Source: JBDKVA01 sp039679375
Lineage (GTDB): Bacteria; Bacillota; Clostridia; Acetivibrionales; DTU013
DNA length: 5,605 nucleotides
Direction: 5' to 3'
Assembly (NCBI GenBank): GCA_039679375.1
Contig: JBDKVA010000161.1
Coordinates: 1-5,605 of the forward strand
Shown in pieces: positions 1-5,604 of this stretch. The stretch's first letter is position 1. Every line of letters begins with the position of its first letter. The position numbers were made by a program, and so were the translations under genes. Below the pieces are notes generated by a model. The model was given only the letters and a program-made list of their open reading frames with translations. It was not told where the DNA came from and made no database searches.

Positions 1-30
1 ATTCCCGGAGGTCCCGAACATGTCTTCCAT
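1..30 (-). CDS. 5' end of the next late gene (partial, runs off the window)
   Basis: Seen: reading leftward, an AAAGGA Shine-Dalgarno (39-44) lies 8 nt before an ATG at 30-28. The frame is open to the window edge and gives MEDMFGTSGN. Inference: in phages with this gene order the position after the portal and its small downstream gene usually holds a scaffold, head protease or major capsid gene, but ten residues do not allow a choice. The gene starts 33 bp after an intrinsic terminator, so its expression probably depends on readthrough or on a control I cannot see. A second ATG at 36-34 lies in another frame, only 2 nt past the Shine-Dalgarno, and is less likely. Confidence 0.6.
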   Translation of the reverse strand, partial: MEDMFGTSGN

Positions 31-62
31 AAAATCATTCCTTTCAGTTATTTTTTTGTAAT

Positions 63-85
63 AAAAAAACCGCTTTGTTAAGCGG
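63..85 (-). terminator. Intrinsic terminator after the portal/small-protein genes
   Basis: On the minus strand a perfect 6-bp stem (CCGCTT / AAGCGG) with an AACA loop, at 85-70, is followed directly by seven T residues (69-63). On the plus strand the hairpin is not followed by a T tract, so it acts leftward. It stands 47 bp after the stop codon of the small helical protein and 33 bp before the next start codon. The stem is short, so readthrough may be considerable. Confidence 0.8.
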
Positions 86-101
86 AATTTACCTTAAATT
101 C
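85..101 (-). other. A/T-rich hairpin abutting the terminator stem
   Basis: On the minus strand GAATTT (101-96) and AAATTC (90-85) form a perfect 6-bp inverted repeat with a 5-nt AAGGT loop. It lies immediately upstream of the terminator hairpin and shares base 85 with it. The stem is weak (one G-C pair). It may be chance in A/T-rich DNA or part of the folded 3' end of the transcript. The rest of 102-131 shows no gene and no convincing promoter. Confidence 0.3.
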
Positions 102-131
102 ACTTGCCCTCGAAAATTATGCCGTGCCCTT

Positions 132-377
132 TTATGTTTCATTTGCAATCTCATTATTTTTGTTCCGGATCCACTCTTTAATTTTTGCGCGGATCCTATC
201 CAGCAGCTCCAACTGTCCCTGGAGCCGGGTAACCTCATCCATGCTTTTAGCCTTTTTCAGTTCGTTCGTATACTGTGTTTCCCGCTCCTTCAGATACTCT
301 TCGTAATACTTCCATCCATCCGTCTGAGTCATGTTGTCAACTGCCTGTCCTATGGCGATAATTTTAGCTGAATCCAT
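132..377 (-). CDS. Small helical late protein following the portal
   Basis: An 81-residue protein of unknown function, highly charged and predicted helical. It has no signal peptide, membrane segment or cysteines. Residues 22-70 look like two amphipathic helices broken near KSMDE (44-48), with an aromatic-rich first helix (W22, Y24, Y25, Y28) and a second carrying RLQGQLELLDRIRAKI (51-66), suggesting a short coiled-coil or helical hairpin. The start codon lies inside the end of the portal gene (14-bp overlap) with an AGGTG Shine-Dalgarno 9 nt upstream, so translation is probably coupled. Family knowledge: many Firmicutes phages carry a small helical protein with an LQG motif between portal and capsid genes, but its role is not established. 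It could be a head-assembly accessory factor; that is inference. The compact length, good ribosome site and overlap make it a real gene. Confidence 0.8.
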   Translation of the reverse strand: MDSAKIIAIGQAVDNMTQTDGWKYYEEYLKERETQYTNELKKAKSMDEVTRLQGQLELLDRIRAKIKEWIRNKNNEIANET

Positions 378-2121
378 TCTGCTCTACACCTGCCTCCTGT
401 GGTATTTGCTCATTGCTGAGGCCCAAATCTCCAGTTATCTGAGGATTGGTCTGATCAACTGACATATCGGGATTTTCACCTGGATCAGGCTGCTGTACCA
501 GAAGCTCATCTGAATCACTGATATCATACAGTGCAAACATCTTTTTCATGAATGCCGGTACGTTTATATATTGAGCCGCTGTCGGGTTCTTTGTAAAACT
601 GTCAAAAAGGTATCCGAGATCCTGCCGTTTTACTTCCTTACTCGCCGGGAGCTCAAAGTTCGGGTTTGCCGATTTCAGGCCATAATCACCCGTGATCATC
701 TGCCTTGTAACCTCTGTTGATTCAGTACCTTTAGGAGTATCTACCGGGACATTCTCCGGCTTGTCCATGTACTGCATGTTAAGCTTGATGAATTTGTCAT
801 ACATAGGCTTCAGGCCGGTTGCATTAAGCATCATCATCACTGTGTTGAAATTGACGTTCGATGCTTCGGTTTTATTTCTTACCGCAGTCGCCGTTTCATC
901 CGCTGTACCCGGAGTAGTTCTGCCCATGGCATAATCGTTGACAAATGTGATGTACTGAATATCCTGTTTTATCATTGCCTCTTCCTGGTATGCAGATCCT
1001 GTCACATCGGTAACAGGAAACTCCCAGACATCATTTTTATCAGTCATCGGTATTCCGTGGCCAGCTTTGCTATATATCTCATGTGGGTTAATATCAGCAT
1101 CTTTTTTATACCCAAATAATTTGTTAAGGACAAGGCTTACATTATCAATCCTCTGATTTCGGGTTGTATTCAATTCAAGCTGCAGCGATTCAACTGCATC
1201 TGCCAAAGACATACCCCAAAATTCATTAGGCAGCGGATGCCACATTACCCGGTCAAAAGGTTTTTCCATTGAAAACAGCGGGTTTTCTTCATTTCGGATG
1301 ATCTTCTTACCATTAGCCTGGGTGATGATCCTGTCGTCATAATAAAAAGTTATAAGCTTGATTCTCTTCTGGCTGACGGTATCACTCGTACCCTGCTCCT
1401 CCTGCCTGATTTTTTCAATCTCTTCAAACGGATTGTTTTCTTCACTCAAATCCTCAATGTTTTTATAAATTCCCATTTCGGCACGTTTTTTCAGTTCTGC
1501 CGGCGTTATATAATTCTTGATTGCCATGCCGTCTGCATCCTTTATATCCTTAGCGGAGCTGGGTACGTAGACATTGAAGATATCAGTTATCTCATATATC
1601 GGAGCATCATACACTCTAAGTTCCTTTTTTTTGGGTACCCTGGCTATTGTTATGTTGGTTCCTGGTATTTTGTAGTCAATCCACTGCTTTACTGCTTTCT
1701 TCTCTAGCTTCCAGTCCGTATACGGCAGTGAAGTACCATAAAGAAAAACTTCAAGCAGCAAGCTATACCATTTTTCAACTACATTTACCTTGTTATCCAG
1801 CTGGTCCTCTACAAGCGACTGCATGTATTTTGCATTTTCTGCAAACTGCTTTTGCTTGGGATCAATAACAACATATGGACGTTGCCGGAATAATGTCTGC
1901 AATACCCTCGAAACCAGTGTATCAATTGTAGGCATAGTGTAATTTATAAAAAGGTTCGCACCATTATCCCGCATGTCCTCAGGATTTATTATGCCTCTAT
2001 ACAGCTTGTACCACTTGATATATTTTTGCTGCCTGATTTTTATAGGCCTCTCCATATCCTTGAAGTCCACATCAAGTTTGGCATTCAGTTTTTCCTCTTC
2101 CCACTCCCAGAATTTTTCCAT
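364..2121 (-). CDS. Phage portal protein (P22-like type)
   Basis: Forms the dodecameric ring at one vertex of the head, through which DNA is pumped and later ejected, and onto which the terminase docks. I recognise it from overall pattern and place; with this start it has 585 residues, in the range of the larger P22-type portals. Visible blocks: WYKLYRG (about 37-43); a helical stretch NYTMPTIDTLVSRV followed by FRQRPYVVIDP (60-88); LYGTSLPYTDWKL (127-139); the characteristic core WHPLPNEFWGMS then a long helix with LQLELNTTRNQRIDN (294-327); and GRTTPGTADETATAVRNKTE (400-419), typical of the stem/crown side. The C-terminus (about 541-585) is Gln/Pro/acid-rich and probably disordered. Two ATGs are adjacent; I chose the second because AGGTG (2131-2127) is then 5 nt away rather than 2. 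The first (2124) adds one Met. It follows the zinc protein by 17 bp and overlaps the next gene. Portal identity is firm; the P22-like subfamily assignment is from recall. Confidence 0.9.
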   Translation of the reverse strand: MEKFWEWEEEKLNAKLDVDFKDMERPIKIRQQKYIKWYKLYRGIINPEDMRDNGANLFINYTMPTIDTLVSRVLQTLFRQRPYVVIDPKQKQFAENAKYMQSLVEDQLDNKVNVVEKWYSLLLEVFLYGTSLPYTDWKLEKKAVKQWIDYKIPGTNITIARVPKKKELRVYDAPIYEITDIFNVYVPSSAKDIKDADGMAIKNYITPAELKKRAEMGIYKNIEDLSEENNPFEEIEKIRQEEQGTSDTVSQKRIKLITFYYDDRIITQANGKKIIRNEENPLFSMEKPFDRVMWHPLPNEFWGMSLADAVESLQLELNTTRNQRIDNVSLVLNKLFGYKKDADINPHEIYSKAGHGIPMTDKNDVWEFPVTDVTGSAYQEEAMIKQDIQYITFVNDYAMGRTTPGTADETATAVRNKTEASNVNFNTVMMMLNATGLKPMYDKFIKLNMQYMDKPENVPVDTPKGTESTEVTRQMITGDYGLKSANPNFELPASKEVKRQDLGYLFDSFTKNPTAAQYINVPAFMKKMFALYDISDSDELLVQQPDPGENPDMSVDQTNPQITGDLGLSNEQIPQEAGVEQNGFS

Positions 2122-2138
2122 CATTACACCTGCTTTCG

Positions 2139-2423
2139 TTAATTATCTATAATCTCTATTACTGCAACTATTTTTTTAGGATTTGAGATATCCCCTCCAT
2201 GATAATTCGGGCAAGGTGCATTATCCAGTTCCGGAACATGATCCGTGCCGCAGAGCCTTTCTCTTGTATAGTAGACTTCTGCATGCTGGTTCAGCTCCTC
2301 AAGCGTAATTTCACCGGTTTCAAACTTTAGCTTCCATTCGGCAGGATATCTGATCTGCTGCTTGCCGTCTCTGCCGTTTATCAATGCCCTCCCGCATGCC
2401 GGGCAGTTCTCAAGATTAGCCAT
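2139..2423 (-). CDS. Small four-cysteine (putative zinc-binding) protein between terL and portal
   Basis: A 94-residue protein that I do not recognise as a named family. It begins MANLENCPACGRAL, a classic CPxCG zinc knuckle (C7, C10), and has two more cysteines (C58, C71, the latter in APCPNYHGGD) that could complete a Cys4 site; H62 and H75 are nearby. The middle is charged and helical, and the end (NPKKIVAVIEIIDN) looks like a beta strand. Start choice: GGAGG (2434-2430), right after the overlapping terL stop TGA, is 6 nt before the ATG at 2423; an adjacent ATG at 2426 is only 3 nt away, and a TTG at 2438 would place the ribosome site inside the gene. Its position suggests a packaging or head accessory role, such as binding DNA or helping the TerL-portal contact, but that is inference. 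Small HNH nucleases also sit here in phages; no HNH motif is visible. Confidence 0.8.
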   Translation of the reverse strand: MANLENCPACGRALINGRDGKQQIRYPAEWKLKFETGEITLEELNQHAEVYYTRERLCGTDHVPELDNAPCPNYHGGDISNPKKIVAVIEIIDN

Positions 2424-2434
2424 CATAAACCTCC

Positions 2435-4261
2435 TCAATAACCGGTTGTCCGGTTGTGTTTCCTTTCAACAGGCTTGTATTCTGTCTTAACATTTCGTGA
2501 CTGCTGTGACCTGGAGCCTTCACCGATCATGTCTGAAAGTAAAATATCATCATGCTTCCCGCTCTCGGCATCAGGCCTTCCGTTTTTGTCATATACAAAT
2601 GTCCGGCATTCAGCCAGCATATCAATATCATTGAAGTTATCGATTGAATCCCTCATAACTACTATTTGATCATCAATAATCATAGGTCTTGTGTTGCCGT
2701 CAGTCTTCCACCCGTATTTTTCCTGCTTTTCTTTTGTGATAGCATCAATAATTTCACGTTTATACTGCCTCGTATATCCGAGTCTCTGCAGCTCCTTGAC
2801 AGGATAGATGTCAAAATTTATCTCTATACTTAGCAACGCATAGTTGTAAAACTTACCTAAACAGTACATTTGATGAGTATATTCATCAGGATCCATATCC
2901 GCATGCAGTACAGCGCATCTATTGCCGGTTACATTATTTATTGCTGTACCTGCAAAGAAGTCTGAGCCTTCACCCTTCGTATCGCCGCCCACTACATATG
3001 GATAATTCTTTTGAACATCCTCATAGATAGTGATGCATCCGTTTGGATTTTCAACAAATCTTATTGAGCTGTCCTTTATCCTATCTTTGACCTCGGCATT
3101 ATTCCAATCAAATCTGAATTTCCCACGCTTCGGTGGTTTTTCTTTATAAAGCAGTTCAAGCAGCTTCTTACGCTGGATTATAATTTCCTTATCAAATACG
3201 CATTTGCCTGAAGCCAGGAACGCTTCATCTGCCGAACACGGATATTCCTGCTTGATCATATCCTTCCGAATATATCCATCCCATTTATTGAAGTACCAAT
3301 ATATCTGGTTCCATTCCAATCCTATAACTTCGCGAAGCCATTTGCAGCGCTGCCATATCCATTCTGTGTCTGTTGTAGTTGCCTTCTTCAGATCCGCTGC
3401 GTTAACTCTCTCTTTGAATGCTTTTTCCTTTTCAGTGGTTTCAAAGTTCAGTTTATATTCCGGAGTCCTCCACCATTCATAAAATTTATTTTCATACTTG
3501 CCGGAATCCCATACATCCTTAAATTCGTTATATCCGTTTGCTGTGCTCTCCAGTATTTCAATAGCATTTTTCGTCAGTGCCTCACCCATGCCGGCCTGCA
3601 CACCGGATATTCCATCCTTCCAAAAAGCACATTCGGATCCGTGAAAGAAATTTATCGTTCTGGACCTGCCCATATTCGACGATGCTGTTTTTACTTCCCA
3701 GGAGCTGTGCAGCCTATCAAAAAGCAGCTGCTTTTTGTTATTATACTTTGCTGTCGGCTTTATCTTCTCGGGAAGCAATGAATATGGATGTTTTGCTTTG
3801 TTCTCAAATATCGTTCCTGTATTGCCATCTTCATCTGCCGCCGTGAAGCCTTCGAAATTTTTCCTTGTTATCGTGCATGCCAGCTGGTACGCAGTGATCA
3901 GCGATGTAAATCCAAGCTGGCGGCCTTTCAAAATCAGGAACTTGATTGTCAGTCTTTTACCGATTTTAAAATCCTCTATCGCTTTATTGAGGTCTTTTAT
4001 AAAATCTCTTTGAACCTCATTCAGGAAAAACGGGACTACCTTTTTATCTTTGTCAACTATAACAAAAACCATCTCTATCAGGTATTCGGGATGCTCTTGA
4101 ATTTCATTTCGCAAGCTCTCATCATCAAGCAGCAACCGAGAGACCTGTTCGGTAAATTCCCTGTCTTTATCCCTATTGTGATGGCTTTTCCATGCTCTTT
4201 TCCGGATGTCTATAATTTCAAGCGCAGCATAGGTTTTATTTTTCCTCGATGTAGTTTTCAA
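2435..4261 (-). CDS. terL: Terminase large subunit (packaging ATPase-nuclease)
   Basis: The motor that translocates phage DNA into the prohead through the portal and cuts it. 608 residues with both expected domains. ATPase: adenine-binding Q-motif-like NEVQRDF (81-87); variant Walker A KGRQLGFTS (112-120), the K-x-R-Q-x-G form common in terminases; Walker B ending in FFHGSECAFW (205-214) with E210 the likely catalytic acid; coupling motif ESTANG (238-243). Nuclease (RNase H fold): GGDTKGEGSD (425-434, D427), LLSIEINFD (476-484, E480) and GKHDDILLSD (568-577, D571/D572), together the three-acid metal site. Start: TTG at 4261; an in-frame TAA lies 9 nt upstream and the first ATG (codon 64) would remove the front of the ATPase domain. 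GGGGGT (4275-4270) is 8 nt upstream of the TTG. The first 26 bp overlap the small-subunit gene, so coupling is likely. All motifs are intact, so it should be functional. Confidence 0.95.
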   Translation of the reverse strand: MKTTSRKNKTYAALEIIDIRKRAWKSHHNRDKDREFTEQVSRLLLDDESLRNEIQEHPEYLIEMVFVIVDKDKKVVPFFLNEVQRDFIKDLNKAIEDFKIGKRLTIKFLILKGRQLGFTSLITAYQLACTITRKNFEGFTAADEDGNTGTIFENKAKHPYSLLPEKIKPTAKYNNKKQLLFDRLHSSWEVKTASSNMGRSRTINFFHGSECAFWKDGISGVQAGMGEALTKNAIEILESTANGYNEFKDVWDSGKYENKFYEWWRTPEYKLNFETTEKEKAFKERVNAADLKKATTTDTEWIWQRCKWLREVIGLEWNQIYWYFNKWDGYIRKDMIKQEYPCSADEAFLASGKCVFDKEIIIQRKKLLELLYKEKPPKRGKFRFDWNNAEVKDRIKDSSIRFVENPNGCITIYEDVQKNYPYVVGGDTKGEGSDFFAGTAINNVTGNRCAVLHADMDPDEYTHQMYCLGKFYNYALLSIEINFDIYPVKELQRLGYTRQYKREIIDAITKEKQEKYGWKTDGNTRPMIIDDQIVVMRDSIDNFNDIDMLAECRTFVYDKNGRPDAESGKHDDILLSDMIGEGSRSQQSRNVKTEYKPVERKHNRTTGY

Positions 4262-4697
4262 GTTTCTTTACCCCCAACTCGCCTTCGTGCTCAATCGTCT
4301 GTTTATTTTTATACCGGTCGGGCTTCCAAGCATTTAAAAATAATTTTTGAGCATTTGCATTTGGTGGCATAACTTTTATATTTTCCTTTGTTACAACCAT
4401 TTCCCAATCTTCAGTCTTTTTGTTATATCTTAATTCTCGTGTAATTTCCTTGTATTCTTGTCCCGAAGCGCTTGTTATTAAAGCTTCTTCGACTTTTGCG
4501 ATAGGGTTAGATACAACGCTCTTTTTCAAAAGTGCTAAAAGTGCTAAATGCTGTTTTTTGTAATTTCTAAAACTGGCATAAGAAACACCCAAATTTTTAG
4601 CAATTTCTCGTTCTGACATTCCATCTCTTATCCACATAGCAATCTCTGAAAACCTTGGCTCTACTAGATCCTCATATGTATATCCATAACTACTCAT
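4236..4697 (-). CDS. terS: Terminase small subunit (DNA recognition)
   Basis: Recognises the phage packaging site and delivers DNA to the large subunit. 153 residues: an N-terminal helix-turn-helix, RDGMSEREIAKNLGVSYASF (24-43), of the type seen in Firmicutes small terminases; a central oligomerisation region (about 51-90, including VEEALITSASG); and a C-terminal block with MPPNANAQKLFLNAWKPDRYKNK (110-132), a very characteristic small-terminase signature (PPN..A..FWL..R.PD.W..K in relatives), then a charged tail that probably meets TerL. Start: ATG at 4697 with GAGG 8 nt upstream. A TTG at 4745 in frame would add 16 residues and run into the dyad element there, so I rejected it. It contains a 9-bp in-frame tandem duplication right after the helix-turn-helix. 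It overlaps terL by 26 bp. Confidence 0.93.
   Translation of the reverse strand: MSSYGYTYEDLVEPRFSEIAMWIRDGMSEREIAKNLGVSYASFRNYKKQHLALLALLKKSVVSNPIAKVEEALITSASGQEYKEITRELRYNKKTEDWEMVVTKENIKVMPPNANAQKLFLNAWKPDRYKNKQTIEHEGELGVKKLENYIEEK
4529..4546. repeat. 9-bp in-frame tandem duplication within terS
   Basis: AAAGTGCTA is present twice head to tail (4529-4537 and 4538-4546). On the coding strand it produces the repeated LAL/LAL in HLALLALLKK (residues 50-59), just after the recognition helix. It adds three residues to the helix linking the DNA-binding domain to the oligomerisation region, probably by slippage or duplication. Confidence 0.7.
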
Positions 4698-4736
4698 CTC
4701 CCATCCCTCACCCGTTTGTAATTTCCATTTCTGAAT

Positions 4737-4760
4737 GTAACACAATAGTTATTCTGTTAC
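4737..4760. promoter_or_regulatory. Imperfect dyad A upstream of terS (GTAACA...TGTTAC)
   Basis: A 24-bp inverted repeat: GTAACA-c-AATA, centre GT, TATT-c-TGTTAC; eleven positions per arm with a single C/C mismatch. It lies about 40 bp before the terS start in non-coding DNA. It shares its outer arms and much of its left half with dyad B. Candidate operator, or binding site for the terminase small subunit at a cos/pac site. Which one cannot be told from sequence. Confidence 0.5.
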
Positions 4761-4767
4761 TATGTCT

Positions 4768-4777
4768 AAAAATTTTT
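4768..4777. other. A/T tract between the two dyads
   Basis: A 10-bp AAAAATTTTT palindrome lies between dyads A and B. Phased A tracts of this kind bend DNA. Its position is reminiscent of bend sites between terminase-binding elements in cos sites such as lambda's, but this may be no more than A/T richness. Confidence 0.25.
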
Positions 4778-4801
4778 CTTACCTAATTATGGTTGAAACT
4801 T

Positions 4802-4818
4802 TTACATCCCCAATGTAA
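4802..4818. promoter_or_regulatory. TTACAT/ATGTAA inverted repeat next to dyad B
   Basis: Perfect 6-bp arms TTACAT (4802-4807) and ATGTAA (4813-4818) separated by CCCCA. The right arm overlaps the left arm of dyad B, so the TGTAA half-site occurs three times within 36 bp here. This supports a multi-site protein-binding region. Confidence 0.35.
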
Positions 4819-4837
4819 CAAACTTTTATTATGTTAC
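4815..4837. promoter_or_regulatory. Dyad B upstream of terS (GTAACA...TGTTAC)
   Basis: GTAACA (4815-4820) and TGTTAC (4832-4837) face each other across 11 bp. Read on the minus strand it starts GTAACATAATAA and ends TTTGTTACATT; dyad A reads GTAACAGAATAA and ends GTGTTACATT, so the two are also direct repeats with centres about 77 bp apart. The remaining DNA of the 166-bp gap (4698-4863) shows no gene, and I see no convincing sigma-A promoter. Confidence 0.5.
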
Positions 4838-4863
4838 TTCGCTAACTAAAAATATATAAAATT

Positions 4864-5430
4864 TTAATCTGCTTTCATTTTCTTTTTAAGCGATATTTTT
4901 TTAATCGCCTGGTCCTTTTCTTCTTTGTCTATCCCAATGTACCTGGCTGTAATTTTTGAATCCGAGTGATTCAGGCAGCTCTTGACCAGCTCGATATCCT
5001 CCGTAAGCTTGTACAGCATATATCCATATGTCTTGCGGGTTGTATGGCATCCTATGCACGCTATATCAAATTCCCGCGCTGCCAACTTAAGAATTCTGTA
5101 TGCCTGGATCCTGGAAATGGGAGTATTATTTCCTCTCCTGCTTTTAAATAAATATTCATACTCTCTTTTTCCGGAACAGTATCGTCTTAAAATAGGCTTT
5201 AATTCTTCATTTATCGGTATTGAATTTTCTTTCCCTGTTTTACTCTCTATCACATTGATGTAATCTTTGCTTTTGACATCTATAACTCTAAGCTGTAAAT
5301 AATCTGATATTCGGAGCCCCGTATAAATTCCTAAAGCGAAAAGCAAATGATTCCTTTCGCTTTGCTTTAACAAATATTGTAATATTTCATTAATGACAGC
5401 TATGTCCTTTATGGGGTCAACTGCATTCAT
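4864..5430 (-). CDS. Minimal tyrosine recombinase (catalytic domain only)
   Basis: Tyrosine-type site-specific recombinases cut and rejoin DNA through a covalent phosphotyrosine. All catalytic residues are visible in this 188-residue protein: R40 in YTGLRISDYL, K64 in SKTGK, H129 and R132 in CHTTRKT, H155 in LNHSD and the nucleophile Y164 in TARYIG. Full integrases and XerC/D are about 300-400 residues; the N-terminal SAM-like core-binding domain and arm-binding domain are missing, and the protein begins about 30 residues before box I. The lysine-rich tail (KKISLKKKMKAD) may help DNA binding. Start: ATG at 5430 with GAGGGTG 6 nt upstream. An upstream in-frame ATG at 5493 lies in the loop of a terminator hairpin and was rejected. 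Family knowledge: short integrase-like genes just upstream of terminase genes recur in Bacillus/Clostridium phages and are distinct from the lysogeny integrase; their role is unclear. It may act in DNA processing or dimer resolution; that is inference. Confidence 0.88.
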   Translation of the reverse strand: MNAVDPIKDIAVINEILQYLLKQSERNHLLFALGIYTGLRISDYLQLRVIDVKSKDYINVIESKTGKENSIPINEELKPILRRYCSGKREYEYLFKSRRGNNTPISRIQAYRILKLAAREFDIACIGCHTTRKTYGYMLYKLTEDIELVKSCLNHSDSKITARYIGIDKEEKDQAIKKISLKKKMKAD

Positions 5431-5455
5431 TTTTATCACCCTCAAAAAAATACTC

Positions 5456-5467
5456 CCTATATATAGG
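5456..5467. promoter_or_regulatory. 12-bp perfect palindrome before the recombinase gene
   Basis: CCTATATATAGG, self-complementary, lies 13 bp upstream of the GAGGGTG ribosome site and directly after the terminator hairpin. It contains a TATATA that could serve as a -10 element, but no good -35 lies at the usual spacing. The nearest TTGAC is in the hairpin arm, 10-14 bp away. It may be an operator or a chance A/T palindrome. Confidence 0.3.
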
Positions 5468-5470
5468 TTG

Positions 5471-5514
5471 AAAAAGGTCAAAAAGTAAGGCAATGTGCCT
5501 GACTTTTTGACCTT
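5471..5514 (-). terminator. Long hairpin terminator upstream of the recombinase gene
   Basis: Arms AAGGTCAAAAAGT (5474-5486) and ACTTTTTGACCTT (5502-5514) pair over 13 bp, then one mismatch (5487/5501), then AGGC/GCCT (5488-5491/5497-5500) around a 5-nt AATGT loop. On the minus strand the stem runs directly into T residues (5475-5471), fitting an intrinsic terminator for an operon entering from the right. On the plus strand TTATTTTT follows a few bases later, so it could work in both directions. The recombinase gene begins 41 bp downstream of it. Confidence 0.65.
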
Positions 5515-5544
5515 AGTTATTTTTCTGCTCTATCCCTAAAAGTA

Positions 5545-5604
5545 TTAATATGACTGATTTATAAGTTTATAAAAAATTTTTTTAGTAAATATATTTGCTA
5601 TTAT
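5545..5604 (-). CDS. Possible C-terminus of an upstream gene (very short, uncertain)
   Basis: Entering from the right, only one of the three minus-strand frames stays open: it encodes 19 residues ending in KLINQSY and stops at TAA (5547-5545), 30 bp before the hairpin terminator. The spacing suits a gene end, but 19 codons in A/T-rich DNA can be open by chance. No function can be assigned. The stretch includes an A6T7 tract (5571-5583), likely intrinsically bent. Confidence 0.2.
   Translation of the reverse strand: MIANIFTKKIFYKLINQSY

Noticed and set aside
75..371. 98-residue plus-strand open frame rich in hydrophobic residues
   Set aside because: It lies opposite the small helical protein gene and its terminator. 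The hydrophobicity is expected from the complement of charged codons.
3788..4372. 194-residue plus-strand open frame
   Set aside because: It is antisense to the clear terL and terS genes, has no recognisable domains, and its residue pattern is what antisense of coding DNA gives.
4698..4745. TTG start adding 16 residues to TerS
   Set aside because: It overlaps dyad A, has no ribosome site, and an ATG with GAGG at 8 nt exists at the position usual for the family.
5431..5493. Extended N-terminus of the recombinase (start at 5493)
   Set aside because: That start codon is in the loop of a terminator hairpin and would place the strong GAGGGTG ribosome site inside the gene. The extra 21 residues resemble no integrase domain.
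5471..5514. Hairpin considered as a phage attachment site (attP/attL)
   Set aside because: It lies near a recombinase gene, but its form (stem plus T tract) is explained by termination. No second copy of a core sequence or host gene end is visible in the window.
5571..5583. A6T7 tract considered as an origin or bend site
   Set aside because: It is a single short tract in A/T-rich DNA, without iterons or other origin features.
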